Shown here: positions 43,862 to 52,747 of the stretch, in pieces
Layout of the letters: each line of letters begins with the position of its first letter
Position numbering within the stretch: the first letter of the stretch is position 1
From: Mycobacterium barrassiae
Lineage (GTDB): Bacteria; Actinomycetota; Actinomycetes; Mycobacteriales; Mycobacteriaceae
DNA: 64,000 nt
Direction: 5' to 3'
Assembly (NCBI RefSeq): GCF_025822765.1
Contig: NZ_JACKUK010000042.1
Location: 81,814 to 145,813 of the forward strand
Program-made: the position numbers and the translations under genes
The notes under the pieces: generated by a model
What the model was told of the DNA's origin: nothing
The model's database searches: none
What the model saw: only the letters and a program-made list of their open reading frames with translations

Positions 43862-44314
43862 ATGGACGAACAGCGCCGCAAGGGCCTCGAGAAGATGAAC
43901 GAGGTCTACGGCTGGGAGATGCCCAACATCGAAGGGGACCCCTACTTCGATCTCACCGTCGACCATCTGTTCGGCAGCATCTGGACGCGGCCGGGACTGT
44001 CGATGCGGGACAAACGGATCATGACGCTCACTGTGGTCACCGCGGTCGGAAACGCCGACCTCGCCGAGATCCAGGCGAATGCGGCGCTGGCCAACGGCGA
44101 GCTGACCGAGACCGAGCTCAAGGAGATGGCGATCTTCCTCACGCACTACCTCGGCTTCCCGCTCGGGTCCAAGCTCGACGGCGTCGTCTCCTCGGTGATC
44201 AAGAAGCGCCAGAAAGCCGCGGAGCGGGGCGAGGGCGAGGACAAGAAGGCGAACGTCAACGCCGCGGTCCACATGCACTCCGGGGGCAAGGTCCATGACA
44301 AGCATGACAAGTAG
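43862..44314 (+). CDS. Carboxymuconolactone decarboxylase family protein (Rv0771-like)
   Basis: This 150-residue CMD-fold protein starts at ATG 43862, 2 bases after the preceding stop. The core is SMRDKRIMTLTVVTAVGNADLAEIQANAAL. The last 25 residues are a Lys/His-rich tail (VHMHSGGKVHDKHDK) that could bind metal or be disordered. It is the fourth gene of the aldA operon as in M. tuberculosis. Confidence 0.92.
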   Translation: MDEQRRKGLEKMNEVYGWEMPNIEGDPYFDLTVDHLFGSIWTRPGLSMRDKRIMTLTVVTAVGNADLAEIQANAALANGELTETELKEMAIFLTHYLGFPLGSKLDGVVSSVIKKRQKAAERGEGEDKKANVNAAVHMHSGGKVHDKHDK

Positions 44315-45530
44315 GTACGCCGCGCTGTCGCGCGACCAACTCGCGACGCTGGTGCCGGAGCTGCTGCTCATCGGCCAGTTGATCGACCGGTCCGGAATGG
44401 CATGGGTGATCTCGGAATTCGGCCGGGAGGAGATGCTTCAGGTCGCCATCGAGGAGTGGATGGGTGCGAGCCCGATCTACACCAAGCGCATGCAGAAGGC
44501 GTTGAACTACGAGGGTGACGACGTCATCACGATCTTCAAGGGCCTGCAGCTCGATATCGGAGCGCCGCCGCAGTTCATGGACTTCCGCTACACCGTGCAC
44601 GATCGCTGGCACGGTGAGTTCCATCTCGACCACTGCGGGGCCCTGCTCGATGTCGAGCCGATGGGCGAGGACTACGTGCGCGGAATGTGCCACGACATCG
44701 AGGATCCGACCTTCGACGCCACCGCCGTCGCCACCAACCGCAGGGCGCAGATCCGCCCGATCCACCGGCCGCCGCGCACACCGGCCGATCGTCATCCCCA
44801 TTGCGCATGGACGGTGATCATCGACGAGTCCCACCCCGAGGTCGACGACCATCCCGCGATGGACGTCATCCGCCGCACGCGGGCCGCCCAGACCGAGCTG
44901 GACCCGATCGACCCGAATGGCGAAGGACAGTCCGAGTATTCGGGTGAACTGCTGTCCGACTTCGACTTCGGCGCCTTCTCCCATTCGGCGCTGGTCCGGA
45001 TGGCCGACGAGGTGTGGCTACAGATGCACCTGCTGAACCTGTCGTATGTGCTTTCCGTCGGAAAGCGGTGTGGCACGAATGTCGAACTGGCCAAGTCGAT
45101 TTGCACGAAGCAGCTGATCGGGGTGGCTGGTGTGGCCGCCGAGCGCATCCACCGCGCTCTCGGTCTTCCCGGCGGGGTCGACGGGGCCGTCGAGACACTC
45201 CGCCTGCATCCGCTGTTGAACCCGGCCGCCTATGTCAATGCCGAATTCGGCCCGGACGTTGTGCACGTCGGTCGGTCGCCGGCGCACGAGGACGGGGCGT
45301 GGGTGTCGCTGGTGACGCCGGACGAGACCCGCCCGCTGCAGGCGATCGTGCGGGCCATCGACCCGCACCTCGATGTGGAGGTCGGAGGCACGGACGAGGA
45401 CTGGACGGCACGCATCATCGAAACCGGCACGGCGGCCAAGGAATTCGGCGAGGTTGCGGTCGTAAAGGTCAGCGGTGGGTCGTCGTGGGTGTTCGAACCT
45501 CGGCGCTCGCTGCCGCTGACGGTTGTTTGA
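44295..45530 (+). CDS. Conserved hypothetical protein (411 aa), function unknown
   Basis: This soluble protein overlaps the end of the CMD gene by 20 bases; the ATG at 44304 would reduce this to 11. Residues 90-150 hold an array of conserved-looking His, Cys and Asp residues (WHGEFHLDHCGALLDVEP, YVRGMCHDIEDPTFDATA) that could form an active site or metal site. A faint likeness to the L-2-amino-thiazoline-4-carboxylate hydrolase group is possible but weak. It forms the end of the aldA operon and has no counterpart there in M. tuberculosis. Confidence 0.8.
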   Translation: MTSMTSRYAALSRDQLATLVPELLLIGQLIDRSGMAWVISEFGREEMLQVAIEEWMGASPIYTKRMQKALNYEGDDVITIFKGLQLDIGAPPQFMDFRYTVHDRWHGEFHLDHCGALLDVEPMGEDYVRGMCHDIEDPTFDATAVATNRRAQIRPIHRPPRTPADRHPHCAWTVIIDESHPEVDDHPAMDVIRRTRAAQTELDPIDPNGEGQSEYSGELLSDFDFGAFSHSALVRMADEVWLQMHLLNLSYVLSVGKRCGTNVELAKSICTKQLIGVAGVAAERIHRALGLPGGVDGAVETLRLHPLLNPAAYVNAEFGPDVVHVGRSPAHEDGAWVSLVTPDETRPLQAIVRAIDPHLDVEVGGTDEDWTARIIETGTAAKEFGEVAVVKVSGGSSWVFEPRRSLPLTVV

Positions 45531-46137
45531 TTGTCGGCTCGGCCGACGGCCGTATAGCACCGCCCACCCACCTCCGTAGATACGCCCTCAATTCGGCGCC
45601 CCGCCGCGGGGGCCGACCAGGGTCGAGAACGAACGACTGGATGGTCCGCAGCAGATGCTCGACCAACTCGGTGAGGTCGGCGTCCGTGTAGCCGAGCCCC
45701 TCCCAATCGACGTCGAACCTGCGCACCAGCGAGTGACCGAAATCCATCGCCACGTCCGACGTCACCCCCTCGGTGTGGGGATTCGGCTGGTCGGGGTTGA
45801 TGAGCAAGCTGATGTGTTTGTCCTCGGGCAACCATTCGAGGGCCGTCGCGACGCCCTCCGTGATGGCTTCTGCGGGATCGGTGATCCCGCTCAGATGCGC
45901 GGCCAGCCGGTCGAGGAAGCCGCTGGCTGCATGCACGGCGGCGGCGATCAACAGCGCGTCTGTGCTGGGAAAGTAGCGATACACCGTCTGTCGGGTGACG
46001 CCCAGCGTGCGGGCGACGTCGCTGATGGAGAAGTCGGCACCGCGCGCGTCGATCACCTTGCTTGCCGCCGCGAGGATGCGGCTGATGGCCTCCTCGTCGG
46101 ATGCGGGCGCGGATCCGGCCCAGCCGTGGGTGCGCAT
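45469..46137 (-). CDS. TetR regulator downstream of the CYP125-like gene
   Basis: This 222-residue TetR protein has the HTH SISDVARTLGVTRQTVYRYFPSTDALL at about residues 36-62. It lies 13 bases after the CYP125-like gene on the same strand, so P450 and regulator form one operon, and a palindrome lies before the P450 start. Its 3' end overlaps the hypothetical gene by 62 bases tail to tail, and the last 25 residues (SAAASAEVRTPTTTHR) are low-complexity sequence from that overlap. Confidence 0.9.
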   Translation of the reverse strand: MRTHGWAGSAPASDEEAISRILAAASKVIDARGADFSISDVARTLGVTRQTVYRYFPSTDALLIAAAVHAASGFLDRLAAHLSGITDPAEAITEGVATALEWLPEDKHISLLINPDQPNPHTEGVTSDVAMDFGHSLVRRFDVDWEGLGYTDADLTELVEHLLRTIQSFVLDPGRPPRRGAELRAYLRRWVGGAIRPSAEPTIKQPSAAASAEVRTPTTTHR

Positions 46138-46150
46138 CCCCGGATAGTAC

Positions 46151-47380
46151 TCAGCCCCGGTACGAAACGGGCAGCGACTTGACTCCGTTGAGCCAGCCCG
46201 AGCGAAGCCGTTGCGGTTCGGACAGTTTGGCGATGTTCGGGATCTGATCGGCGATCTCGTTGAAGATCAGCTTGATCTCCATCCGGGCGAGGTTCGCGCC
46301 GATGCAGTAATGCGCGCCGTTGCCGCCGAACCCGAGGTGCGGATTCGGGTTGCGCAGAATGTTGAACTCGAACGGCCGGTCGAACACGGCCTCGTCGTAA
46401 TTGGCGGAGCTGTAAAAGAGGCCGACACGCTGTCCTTCGCGGATGGTCACACCGCCGATCTCGGTGTCGGTGAGCGCGGTTCGCTGGAAGCAGTGCACCG
46501 GCGTCGCCCACCGCACGATCTCGTCGGCGGTGGTCTCCGGCCGGTCGCGCTTGAAAATCTCCCACTGGTCGGGGTTGTCGAAGAAGGCGTTCATACCGTG
46601 CGTCATCGCGTTGCGAGTCGTCTCGTTGCCCGCCACCGCGAGCAGGATGACGAAGAAGGCGAACTCCACGTCGTCGAGTGACTCTCCGTCGATGTCGGCC
46701 TCGATGAGGCGCGTCACGATGTCGTCAGCCGGACACCGCCGGCGCTCCTCGGCCATGCTGTAGGCGTAGCCCATGAGTTCTGCGTTGGCCGCCGCGTAGT
46801 CGGTCTCGAAATCGGGATCGTCGGTGTTCATGATCGAGTTGGTCCAGTGGAACAACTTCTCTCGGTCGGCTTCCGGCACGCCGAGCAGGTCGGCGATCGC
46901 CAGCAGCGGCAGCGCCATCGCGATGTCGTCGACGAAGTTCCCGGACTCTTTCTCCGCAGCGGCGCTGACGATTTCGCGGGCGGCGACGGCGAGCTTCTCC
47001 TCCAGCGTGGCGACGGCGCGGGGCGTGAAGAGCCGGGAGACAAGCTTGCGCAACCGGGTGTGCGCGGGGGCGTCGTGGTTGATCAGCAGCGCCTTGGTCA
47101 GGTCGAGCTGTTCCGGCGTGGTGCCGTCGGGCATCCGCATGACCGCACCCTTGCGGTTGGTCGACCACAGGTCGCCGTCGCGGGAGATCGCCTTGATGTC
47201 CTCGTGGCGGCTGATCACCCAGTACCCGCCGTCGTCGAAGATCGACTCCTTCTGCTCGTTCCACCACACCGGCGCCGTCTTGCGCAGTTCGGCGAACTCC
47301 CTGACGGGGATGCCCTGAAGCAGGACGTCCGGGTCGGTGAAGTCGAAACCGGTCCCGAAGGGGCATGTGCTCTGCGTCAT
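46151..47380 (-). CDS. CYP125-like cytochrome P450
   Basis: This 409-residue P450 resembles the cholesterol C26/27-hydroxylase CYP125. It starts with GFDFTDPDVLLQGIPVREFAELR. It has I-helix AVAGNETTRN, ExxR in ADEIVRWATP, haem loop FGGNGAHYCIG with C359, and the C-terminus LRSGWLNGVKSLPVSY. It is a paralogue, since the main CYP125 lies in the cholesterol cluster. I start at ATG 47380 because the longer frame runs across the operator. Sterol side-chain or fatty-acid terminal oxidation is likely. Confidence 0.93.
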   Translation of the reverse strand: MTQSTCPFGTGFDFTDPDVLLQGIPVREFAELRKTAPVWWNEQKESIFDDGGYWVISRHEDIKAISRDGDLWSTNRKGAVMRMPDGTTPEQLDLTKALLINHDAPAHTRLRKLVSRLFTPRAVATLEEKLAVAAREIVSAAAEKESGNFVDDIAMALPLLAIADLLGVPEADREKLFHWTNSIMNTDDPDFETDYAAANAELMGYAYSMAEERRRCPADDIVTRLIEADIDGESLDDVEFAFFVILLAVAGNETTRNAMTHGMNAFFDNPDQWEIFKRDRPETTADEIVRWATPVHCFQRTALTDTEIGGVTIREGQRVGLFYSSANYDEAVFDRPFEFNILRNPNPHLGFGGNGAHYCIGANLARMEIKLIFNEIADQIPNIAKLSEPQRLRSGWLNGVKSLPVSYRG

Positions 47381-47387
47381 AGCTCGA

Positions 47388-47414
47388 CCATACACCGTTG
47401 AGTCAAGTGTATGG
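47388..47414. promoter_or_regulatory. Probable TetR operator before the CYP125-like gene
   Basis: CCATACAC (47388-47395) and GTGTATGG (47407-47414) are perfect 8-base inverted arms. The 11 bases between contain TTGAGTCAA, itself symmetrical. The site lies 8 bases before the P450 ATG and 53 bases before purD. The likely binder is the TetR encoded after the P450. Confidence 0.7.
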
Positions 47415-47466
47415 CCGAGGCTGCATAGCGCCTGCGCGTCGAAGCAACCCATTAAGGTGTGCGGTT

Positions 47467-48735
47467 GTGCGCGTCCTGGTGATCGGATCCGGTGCCCGAG
47501 AACATGCGTTGTTGCTTGCACTGCGCCGAGACCCCGACGTCGAGGCACTGGCCGTCGCGCCGGGCAACGCCGGGACCGCGATCATCGCCGACCAGTACGA
47601 CGTCGACATCACCTCCGGCGACGCCGTGGTCGACCTCGCTCGGCGCATCGGCGCCGACCTTGTCGTGGTCGGACCCGAGGTGCCGCTCGTGCTGGGCGTC
47701 GCCGATGCGGTGCGCAGCGCGGGAATCGCCTGCTTCGGCCCGACGAAGGACGCCGCGCGCATCGAAGGGTCGAAGTCGTTCGCCAAGGACGTGATGGCCG
47801 CGGCGGGGGTGCGGACGGCGACCAGCGAGATCGTCGACAACCCCGCCAACCTCGACGCCGCGCTCGACCGCTTCGGCCCGCCGAGCGGTGACCCGTCGTG
47901 GGTGGTCAAGGACGACGGACTGGCCGCCGGCAAGGGCGTGGTGGTGACCGCCGATCGCGACACGGCGCGCGCACATGCCGCCAGCCTGCTCGATTCCGGA
48001 CACCCCGTGCTCCTGGAGTCTTTCCTCGACGGCCCCGAGGTGTCGCTGTTCTGCGTCGTCGACGGCGAGACCGTCGTACCCCTGTTGGCCGCCCAGGACT
48101 TCAAGCGCGTCGGGGATGGTGACACCGGCCCCAACACCGGCGGGATGGGTGCCTATGCGCCGCTGCCGTGGCTGCCCGACGAGGTGGTCACGTCGATCGT
48201 CGACGATGTCGTGAAACCCGTTGCGGCCGAACTGGTCAAGCGCGGCAGCGCATTCTCCGGTCTGCTTTACGCGGGACTGGCGATCACCTCGCGGGGTCCC
48301 GCGGTGGTCGAATTCAACTGTCGCTTCGGGGATCCGGAGACTCAGGCGGTGCTGGCGCTGCTGGACAGCCCGCTGGGGCAGCTGCTGTATGCGGCGGCCA
48401 CCGGAAGTCTCGCCGACCAGCCGCCGCTGCGGTGGCGTGACGAGGCCGCGGTGACGGTCGTGGTGGCCGCCGAGAACTATCCCGGGCGACCGCGCGTCGG
48501 CGACGTCATCACCGGTGCGGAGGCCGACGGTGTGCTGCACGCCGGTACGGCCCGTCGCGACGACGGCGCGATCGTGTCATCCGGCGGCAGGGTGCTCTCG
48601 GTGGTCGGCACCGGTGCCGACCTGACCGCGGCCCGCGACGCGGCCTACTCGCTGATCAAGTCGATTCGCCTGCCGGGCAGCCACTTTCGCAGCGACATCG
48701 GGCTGACCGCGGCCGAGGGCCGGATCTCGCTTTAG
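47467..48735 (+). CDS. purD: Phosphoribosylamine-glycine ligase PurD
   Basis: This 422-residue GAR synthetase is the same length as the M. tuberculosis protein (Rv0772). The N-domain starts [13 protein letters not shown]. The ATP-grasp region has [14 protein letters not shown], and PurD signatures are [20 protein letters not shown] and [12 protein letters not shown]. It catalyses step two of purine synthesis. The GTG at 47467 is preferred over longer frames that cross the operator. In M. tuberculosis a gamma-glutamyltransferase gene follows, and here it is absent. Confidence 0.97.
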   Translation: MRVLVIGSGAREHALLLALRRDPDVEALAVAPGNAGTAIIADQYDVDITSGDAVVDLARRIGADLVVVGPEVPLVLGVADAVRSAGIACFGPTKDAARIEGSKSFAKDVMAAAGVRTATSEIVDNPANLDAALDRFGPPSGDPSWVVKDDGLAAGKGVVVTADRDTARAHAASLLDSGHPVLLESFLDGPEVSLFCVVDGETVVPLLAAQDFKRVGDGDTGPNTGGMGAYAPLPWLPDEVVTSIVDDVVKPVAAELVKRGSAFSGLLYAGLAITSRGPAVVEFNCRFGDPETQAVLALLDSPLGQLLYAAATGSLADQPPLRWRDEAAVTVVVAAENYPGRPRVGDVITGAEADGVLHAGTARRDDGAIVSSGGRVLSVVGTGADLTAARDAAYSLIKSIRLPGSHFRSDIGLTAAEGRISL

Positions 48736-48749
48736 CCTCGCCGGAGGGT

Positions 48750-49553
48750 CTAGGCGGTGAGCAGCGGTGCCATCCACGCCACCTCGGCGGGCAGCTGCGA
48801 GCTCCAGTACGCGCCGTCGTGTCCGCCGGGGGAGAAGCCGCCCGCGGGCGGGGTGGCCAGCTGCGCGACGAACTGCTTCGTCGCCGAGTAGAACGGATCG
48901 CTGGTGCCGCAGTCGATCCGGATCGGAATCGAGTTCAGTGCGGGCAGACCCCAGACGCTGTTGGCCTCGTAATCTTCGGCGCTGTCGAACGCGCCGGGCG
49001 CCGCCGCACCGGGGGACGTCCACAACGCGGGGCTGACCGCGGTGATCGCCGCCGTGCGGGCCTGCCCGAGACGTGCACCGAGCAACAGCGCGCCGTAGCC
49101 GCCCATCGACCACCCCATGAACGCGACCCGCGACGTGTCGAGACCCTGGTCGCCGAGCATCGGGATGAGCTCGTCGAGAACCATCGCGCCGGAGTCCTCA
49201 CCGGACGCCCGCTTGTGCCAGTAACCGCCGCCGCCGTCCACCGCCACGACCGCGATCGGTGGGATTCCTGCGGCGACCGCTTGCGCCAGACCCTGTTCCA
49301 CACCGCCGGCCATCACGCCCGCGGCGTCCTGACCCTTGCCGTGCAACGCGATGATCGGCCGCAGCGGCGCCGTCTGACCCGGCGGGCGCGCGATCGCCCA
49401 GTTGGTCGCCACGCCACCACGGGCCGCCGAGATGAACGAACCATCGACGTAGGTGGGGGCCGCGGCCGCCGGTGCCGACAGCCGAAGCGCCGCCGCCCCC
49501 GCCGCCGCGCCGACACCGAGGCGCAGCAGGGCGCGTCGACTCATTTCAGGCAT
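48750..49553 (-). CDS. Tat-exported esterase of the alpha/beta-hydrolase fold (Rv0774c-like)
   Basis: From ATG 49553 it has 267 residues and a twin-arginine signal (MSRRALLRLGVGAAAGAAAL) ending about SAPAAAA. The nucleophile elbow is GWSMGGYGALLLG; likely acid Asp is in IDCGTSDPFY and His in SPGGHDGAYW. It resembles the esterase-D/antigen-85 relatives and the Rv0774c esterase. The substrates are lipid esters by inference. It converges on purD with 14 bases between stops and is divergent from a TetR gene. Confidence 0.9.
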   Translation of the reverse strand: MPEMSRRALLRLGVGAAAGAAALRLSAPAAAAPTYVDGSFISAARGGVATNWAIARPPGQTAPLRPIIALHGKGQDAAGVMAGGVEQGLAQAVAAGIPPIAVVAVDGGGGYWHKRASGEDSGAMVLDELIPMLGDQGLDTSRVAFMGWSMGGYGALLLGARLGQARTAAITAVSPALWTSPGAAAPGAFDSAEDYEANSVWGLPALNSIPIRIDCGTSDPFYSATKQFVAQLATPPAGGFSPGGHDGAYWSSQLPAEVAWMAPLLTA

Positions 49554-49662
49554 GGCGGACATCATGCCATCGCCGCGAGTGGTGGCGCGGAGGTGCCAAC
49601 TTCCCTGAGTAAAGGCTGATGATTGGGCGAAAGCCCGATGCCGCGTCGTCCTGACTGGCAGC

Positions 49663-50292
49663 ATGCTATTCGTGACGGCCGCGGTCACTCCAAAGGGGGA
49701 ACGAAGGCGCTATGCACTGGTCAGCGCCGCCGCCGACCTGCTCTGTGAAGGCGGGTTCGACGCGGTGCGGCACCGGGCGGTGGCCCGTCGCGCCGGCCTG
49801 CCCCTGGCCTCCACGACGTACTATTTCTCCTCGCTCGAGGATCTGATCGCCAAGGCCGTCGAGTACGCCGGTGCGCGTGAGGCCGAGCAGTTGCGGATGC
49901 GGGTGGCGGCGTTGTCGCGGCGGCGCCGAGGCGCGGAGGCGACGGCCGACATCCTGGTCGACCTTCTGGTCGGTGAGGCGAACGGGCTGCGGGTCACCGA
50001 GCAGTTGATCTCGCGCTACGAGCGCTACATCGCGTGTGCGCGCCAGCCCGGCCTCCGTGACATCGAGCGACGCATCCTGCAGCAGCGCACCGACGCGGTC
50101 GTCGAGGTCGTCGAGCGGTCCGGAAGGTCGGTGCGGGTGGAACTGCTCACCGCGTTGGTGTGCGCGGTCGACGGTGCCGTCGTCGCTGCCCTGGTGGGCG
50201 ACGGTGACGGCCCGCGTGCGACGGCCCGCGCGACGTTGATCGACGTGATTGATGTGTTGGCGCCCATCGACGAGCACGTGGCCCAAGTCTGA
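49663..50292 (+). CDS. TetR family regulator (Rv0775-like)
   Basis: This 209-residue TetR protein starts at ATG 49663 (GTG 49675 is an alternative). The HTH is VRHRAVARRAGLPLASTTYYFSS near residues 36-56. It is divergent from the Tat esterase with 109 bases between starts, its probable target. No strong palindrome is seen there beyond a small GGGC-GAAA-GCCC hairpin. Confidence 0.9.
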   Translation: MLFVTAAVTPKGERRRYALVSAAADLLCEGGFDAVRHRAVARRAGLPLASTTYYFSSLEDLIAKAVEYAGAREAEQLRMRVAALSRRRRGAEATADILVDLLVGEANGLRVTEQLISRYERYIACARQPGLRDIERRILQQRTDAVVEVVERSGRSVRVELLTALVCAVDGAVVAALVGDGDGPRATARATLIDVIDVLAPIDEHVAQV

Positions 50293-50334
50293 CGGGACGT
50301 TTGCGCGCTTCGCGCCGTGGATAACTAGCTCTGG

Positions 50335-51327
50335 GTGACTGTCACCGAGGTGCTCGACGCTGCGTTGGACCGCTCGGTCGTTCTTGGCTACACCAAGATC
50401 GGCTCGCGGATTCGACGGATGTGGTGGCCCGCCGACCCGGGCCCGAAGGCGATGGCGGGTAAGCGGGTCGTCGTCACGGGCGCGACCGCGGGAATCGGGG
50501 AGGCAATCGCCCGCTCGTTCGCCGAACTCGATGCGACGGTGCACCTGCTCGGTCGTAACGCGGACAAGGTCAGGCATTCCGCGGGTGCCATCCGTCGCGC
50601 CGTTCCCGGCGCGATGGTGGTCGACGAGGTCTGCGACGTCTCCGACCTGGACGCTGTGCGCGCGTGGTGCGACGACCTGTCCGGACGCATCGAAGAACTG
50701 CACGCGGTGGTCCATAACGCGGGTGTGATGCCGAAGCATCGGGCAGTGACGCCGCAGGGGCACGAGGTTCAACTCGCCTGCCACGTCCTGGGTCCGCATC
50801 TGATGACGGATCGACTGTTGCCGTTGCTTCGTGACGCGGACGGTGCGTCGGTGGTGTTCATGTCGTCGGGCGGTATGTACACCACGCCCTTGTCGGTGGA
50901 CGACCTGGAGTCGAAATCCGGTGACTACAACGGTGTTCGGGTGTACGCACGGACGAAACGCATGCAGGTGGTCCTGGCCGATGCGTGGGCGCAGCGACTA
51001 TCCGGCGACGACATCCGCGTCGAGAGCATGCATCCGGGGTGGGTGGAGACGCCCGGTGTCGCCGGCGCGTTGCCGCTTTTCCGGAAGGTGACGCGGCCGC
51101 TGCTGCGCGATACCGCGGACGGTGCAGACACCGCGGTGTGGCTGGTCGCCACCAGGCCCGAGTCGGCCTCGAGACACTTCTGGCACGACAGGGCCCAGCG
51201 GCCAACGACGTTCGGGTGGCAGCGTTCCGAGGATCCTGAAGTCGTTGGGCGATTCCTCGACGCGGTGTCGTCGATGACGGGAACAATGCGGTTCATGGCC
51301 GATTGGCAGGAGACGCATCGTGACTAA
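50335..51327 (+). CDS. Short-chain dehydrogenase (DHRS12-like)
   Basis: This 330-residue SDR has about 40 extra N-terminal residues (WWPADPGPKAMAGK) before the coenzyme loop VVVTGATAGIGEAIARSFA. It contains HNAGVMPK, VVFMSSGGMYTTPL and YARTK (catalytic Y-x3-K). The architecture resembles DHRS12-like lipid-active SDRs. It overlaps the permease start by 8 bases. Confidence 0.9.
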   Translation: MTVTEVLDAALDRSVVLGYTKIGSRIRRMWWPADPGPKAMAGKRVVVTGATAGIGEAIARSFAELDATVHLLGRNADKVRHSAGAIRRAVPGAMVVDEVCDVSDLDAVRAWCDDLSGRIEELHAVVHNAGVMPKHRAVTPQGHEVQLACHVLGPHLMTDRLLPLLRDADGASVVFMSSGGMYTTPLSVDDLESKSGDYNGVRVYARTKRMQVVLADAWAQRLSGDDIRVESMHPGWVETPGVAGALPLFRKVTRPLLRDTADGADTAVWLVATRPESASRHFWHDRAQRPTTFGWQRSEDPEVVGRFLDAVSSMTGTMRFMADWQETHRD

Positions 51328-52747
51328 CGCGGAGACCTCGGAGCAGCAGCCCGAACTCAAGCGGGTGATGGGTCCCGGCCTGCTGCTGTTGTTCGTCGTC
51401 GGCGACATTCTCGGAACCGGCGTCTATGCGCTTACCGGACAGGTGGCCGGTGAGGTCGGTGGTGCGGCGTGGTTGCCGTTCCTGCTGGCGTTCGCCATCG
51501 CGACCATCACCGCGTTCTCCTATCTCGAACTGGTCACCAAGTATCCGCAGGCCGCAGGCGCAGCGCTCTACGCGCACAAAGCATTCGGCATCCACTTCTT
51601 CACTTTCCTCGTCGCCTTCGTGGTCATGTGCTCGGGCATCACCTCGGCCTCGACGGCGTCGCAGGCGTTCGCGTCCAACCTCGTCAAGGGATTCGCGCTG
51701 GACTGGGGAAAGATCGGCATCGCGATCACCGCGCTGATCTTCATGGGTGGGCTCGCGGCGATCAATCTCCGCGGTGTCAGCGAAAGCGTGAAGCTCAACG
51801 TCGGTTTGACGATCATCGAGATCACCGGCCTGTTGCTGGTCATCGTGGTCGGCCTGTGGGCGTTCACCCAAGGCGGCGACAACATCGACTTCTCCCGCGT
51901 CATCCTCTTCGAAAACGAAGGCGAACGAAGCACTTTCGTCGCTGTGACGGCGGCGACCTCGCTGGCTTTCTTCGCGATGGTCGGCTTCGAGGATTCGGTC
52001 AACATGGCCGAAGAGACCAAGGACCCGGTGCGGATCTTTCCGAAGGTTCTCTTGAGTGGTTTGACCATCGCGGGCATCGTCTATGTGCTGGTGTCCATCA
52101 TCGCGGTGTCGCTGGTGCCGATCGGCGAGTTGACCGCAAGCAAAACACCGTTGGTCGACGTGGTCGAAGCCGCGGCCCCCGGTTTGCCGATCGGCACGCT
52201 GTTCCCGTTCATCACGATGTTCGCGGTGTCGAACACCGCGCTGATCAACATGCTGATGGCGAGCAGGCTGATCTACGGCATGGCCCGCCAGCACGTGCTG
52301 CCCCCGGTGCTGGGCTCGGTCCACAAGACCCGGCGCACTCCGTGGGTCGCCATCCTGTTCACGACGGCTGTCGCATTCGGGTTGATCTTCTACGTCTCCG
52401 CATTCGCCAGTGACAAGGCCATTTCGGTGCTCGGCGGCACGACGTCACTGCTGCTGTTGGCGGTGTTCGCGATGGTCAACGTCGCGGTTCTGGTGCTGCG
52501 TCGCGACGTGAAACAGACCGGAGGCCATTTCAAGACCCCGACCGCGCTGCCGATCATCGGATTCATCGCGTCGCTCTACCTCGTGACGCCGCTGTCGGGT
52601 CGGCCCGGAACGCAATACCTGCTTGCGGGGATCCTGTTACTGATCGGGGTCGTGCTGTTCGGCATCACCGTGCTGATCAACAAGCAGCTCGGCATCAAGA
52701 CCAAGGGCATCATCGACCCCACGCACCTGGCCGAGACGCCGGACTAG
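51320..52747 (+). CDS. APC-family amino-acid permease
   Basis: This 475-residue integral membrane protein has about twelve helices. The first contains GPGLLLLFVVGDILGTGVYAL with the APC helix-1 break GTG, followed by the conserved GGAAWLPFLLAF. The substrate, an amino acid or polyamine, cannot be assigned. It starts at GTG 51320 inside the SDR gene and converges on relZ with a 4-base overlap of stops. Confidence 0.93.
   Translation: MTNAETSEQQPELKRVMGPGLLLLFVVGDILGTGVYALTGQVAGEVGGAAWLPFLLAFAIATITAFSYLELVTKYPQAAGAALYAHKAFGIHFFTFLVAFVVMCSGITSASTASQAFASNLVKGFALDWGKIGIAITALIFMGGLAAINLRGVSESVKLNVGLTIIEITGLLLVIVVGLWAFTQGGDNIDFSRVILFENEGERSTFVAVTAATSLAFFAMVGFEDSVNMAEETKDPVRIFPKVLLSGLTIAGIVYVLVSIIAVSLVPIGELTASKTPLVDVVEAAAPGLPIGTLFPFITMFAVSNTALINMLMASRLIYGMARQHVLPPVLGSVHKTRRTPWVAILFTTAVAFGLIFYVSAFASDKAISVLGGTTSLLLLAVFAMVNVAVLVLRRDVKQTGGHFKTPTALPIIGFIASLYLVTPLSGRPGTQYLLAGILLLIGVVLFGITVLINKQLGIKTKGIIDPTHLAETPD

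Noticed and set aside
49600-49662. Operator for the Rv0775-like TetR
   Set aside because: Only a short GGGC-GAAA-GCCC hairpin is present, which is too small and GC-rich to separate from chance.
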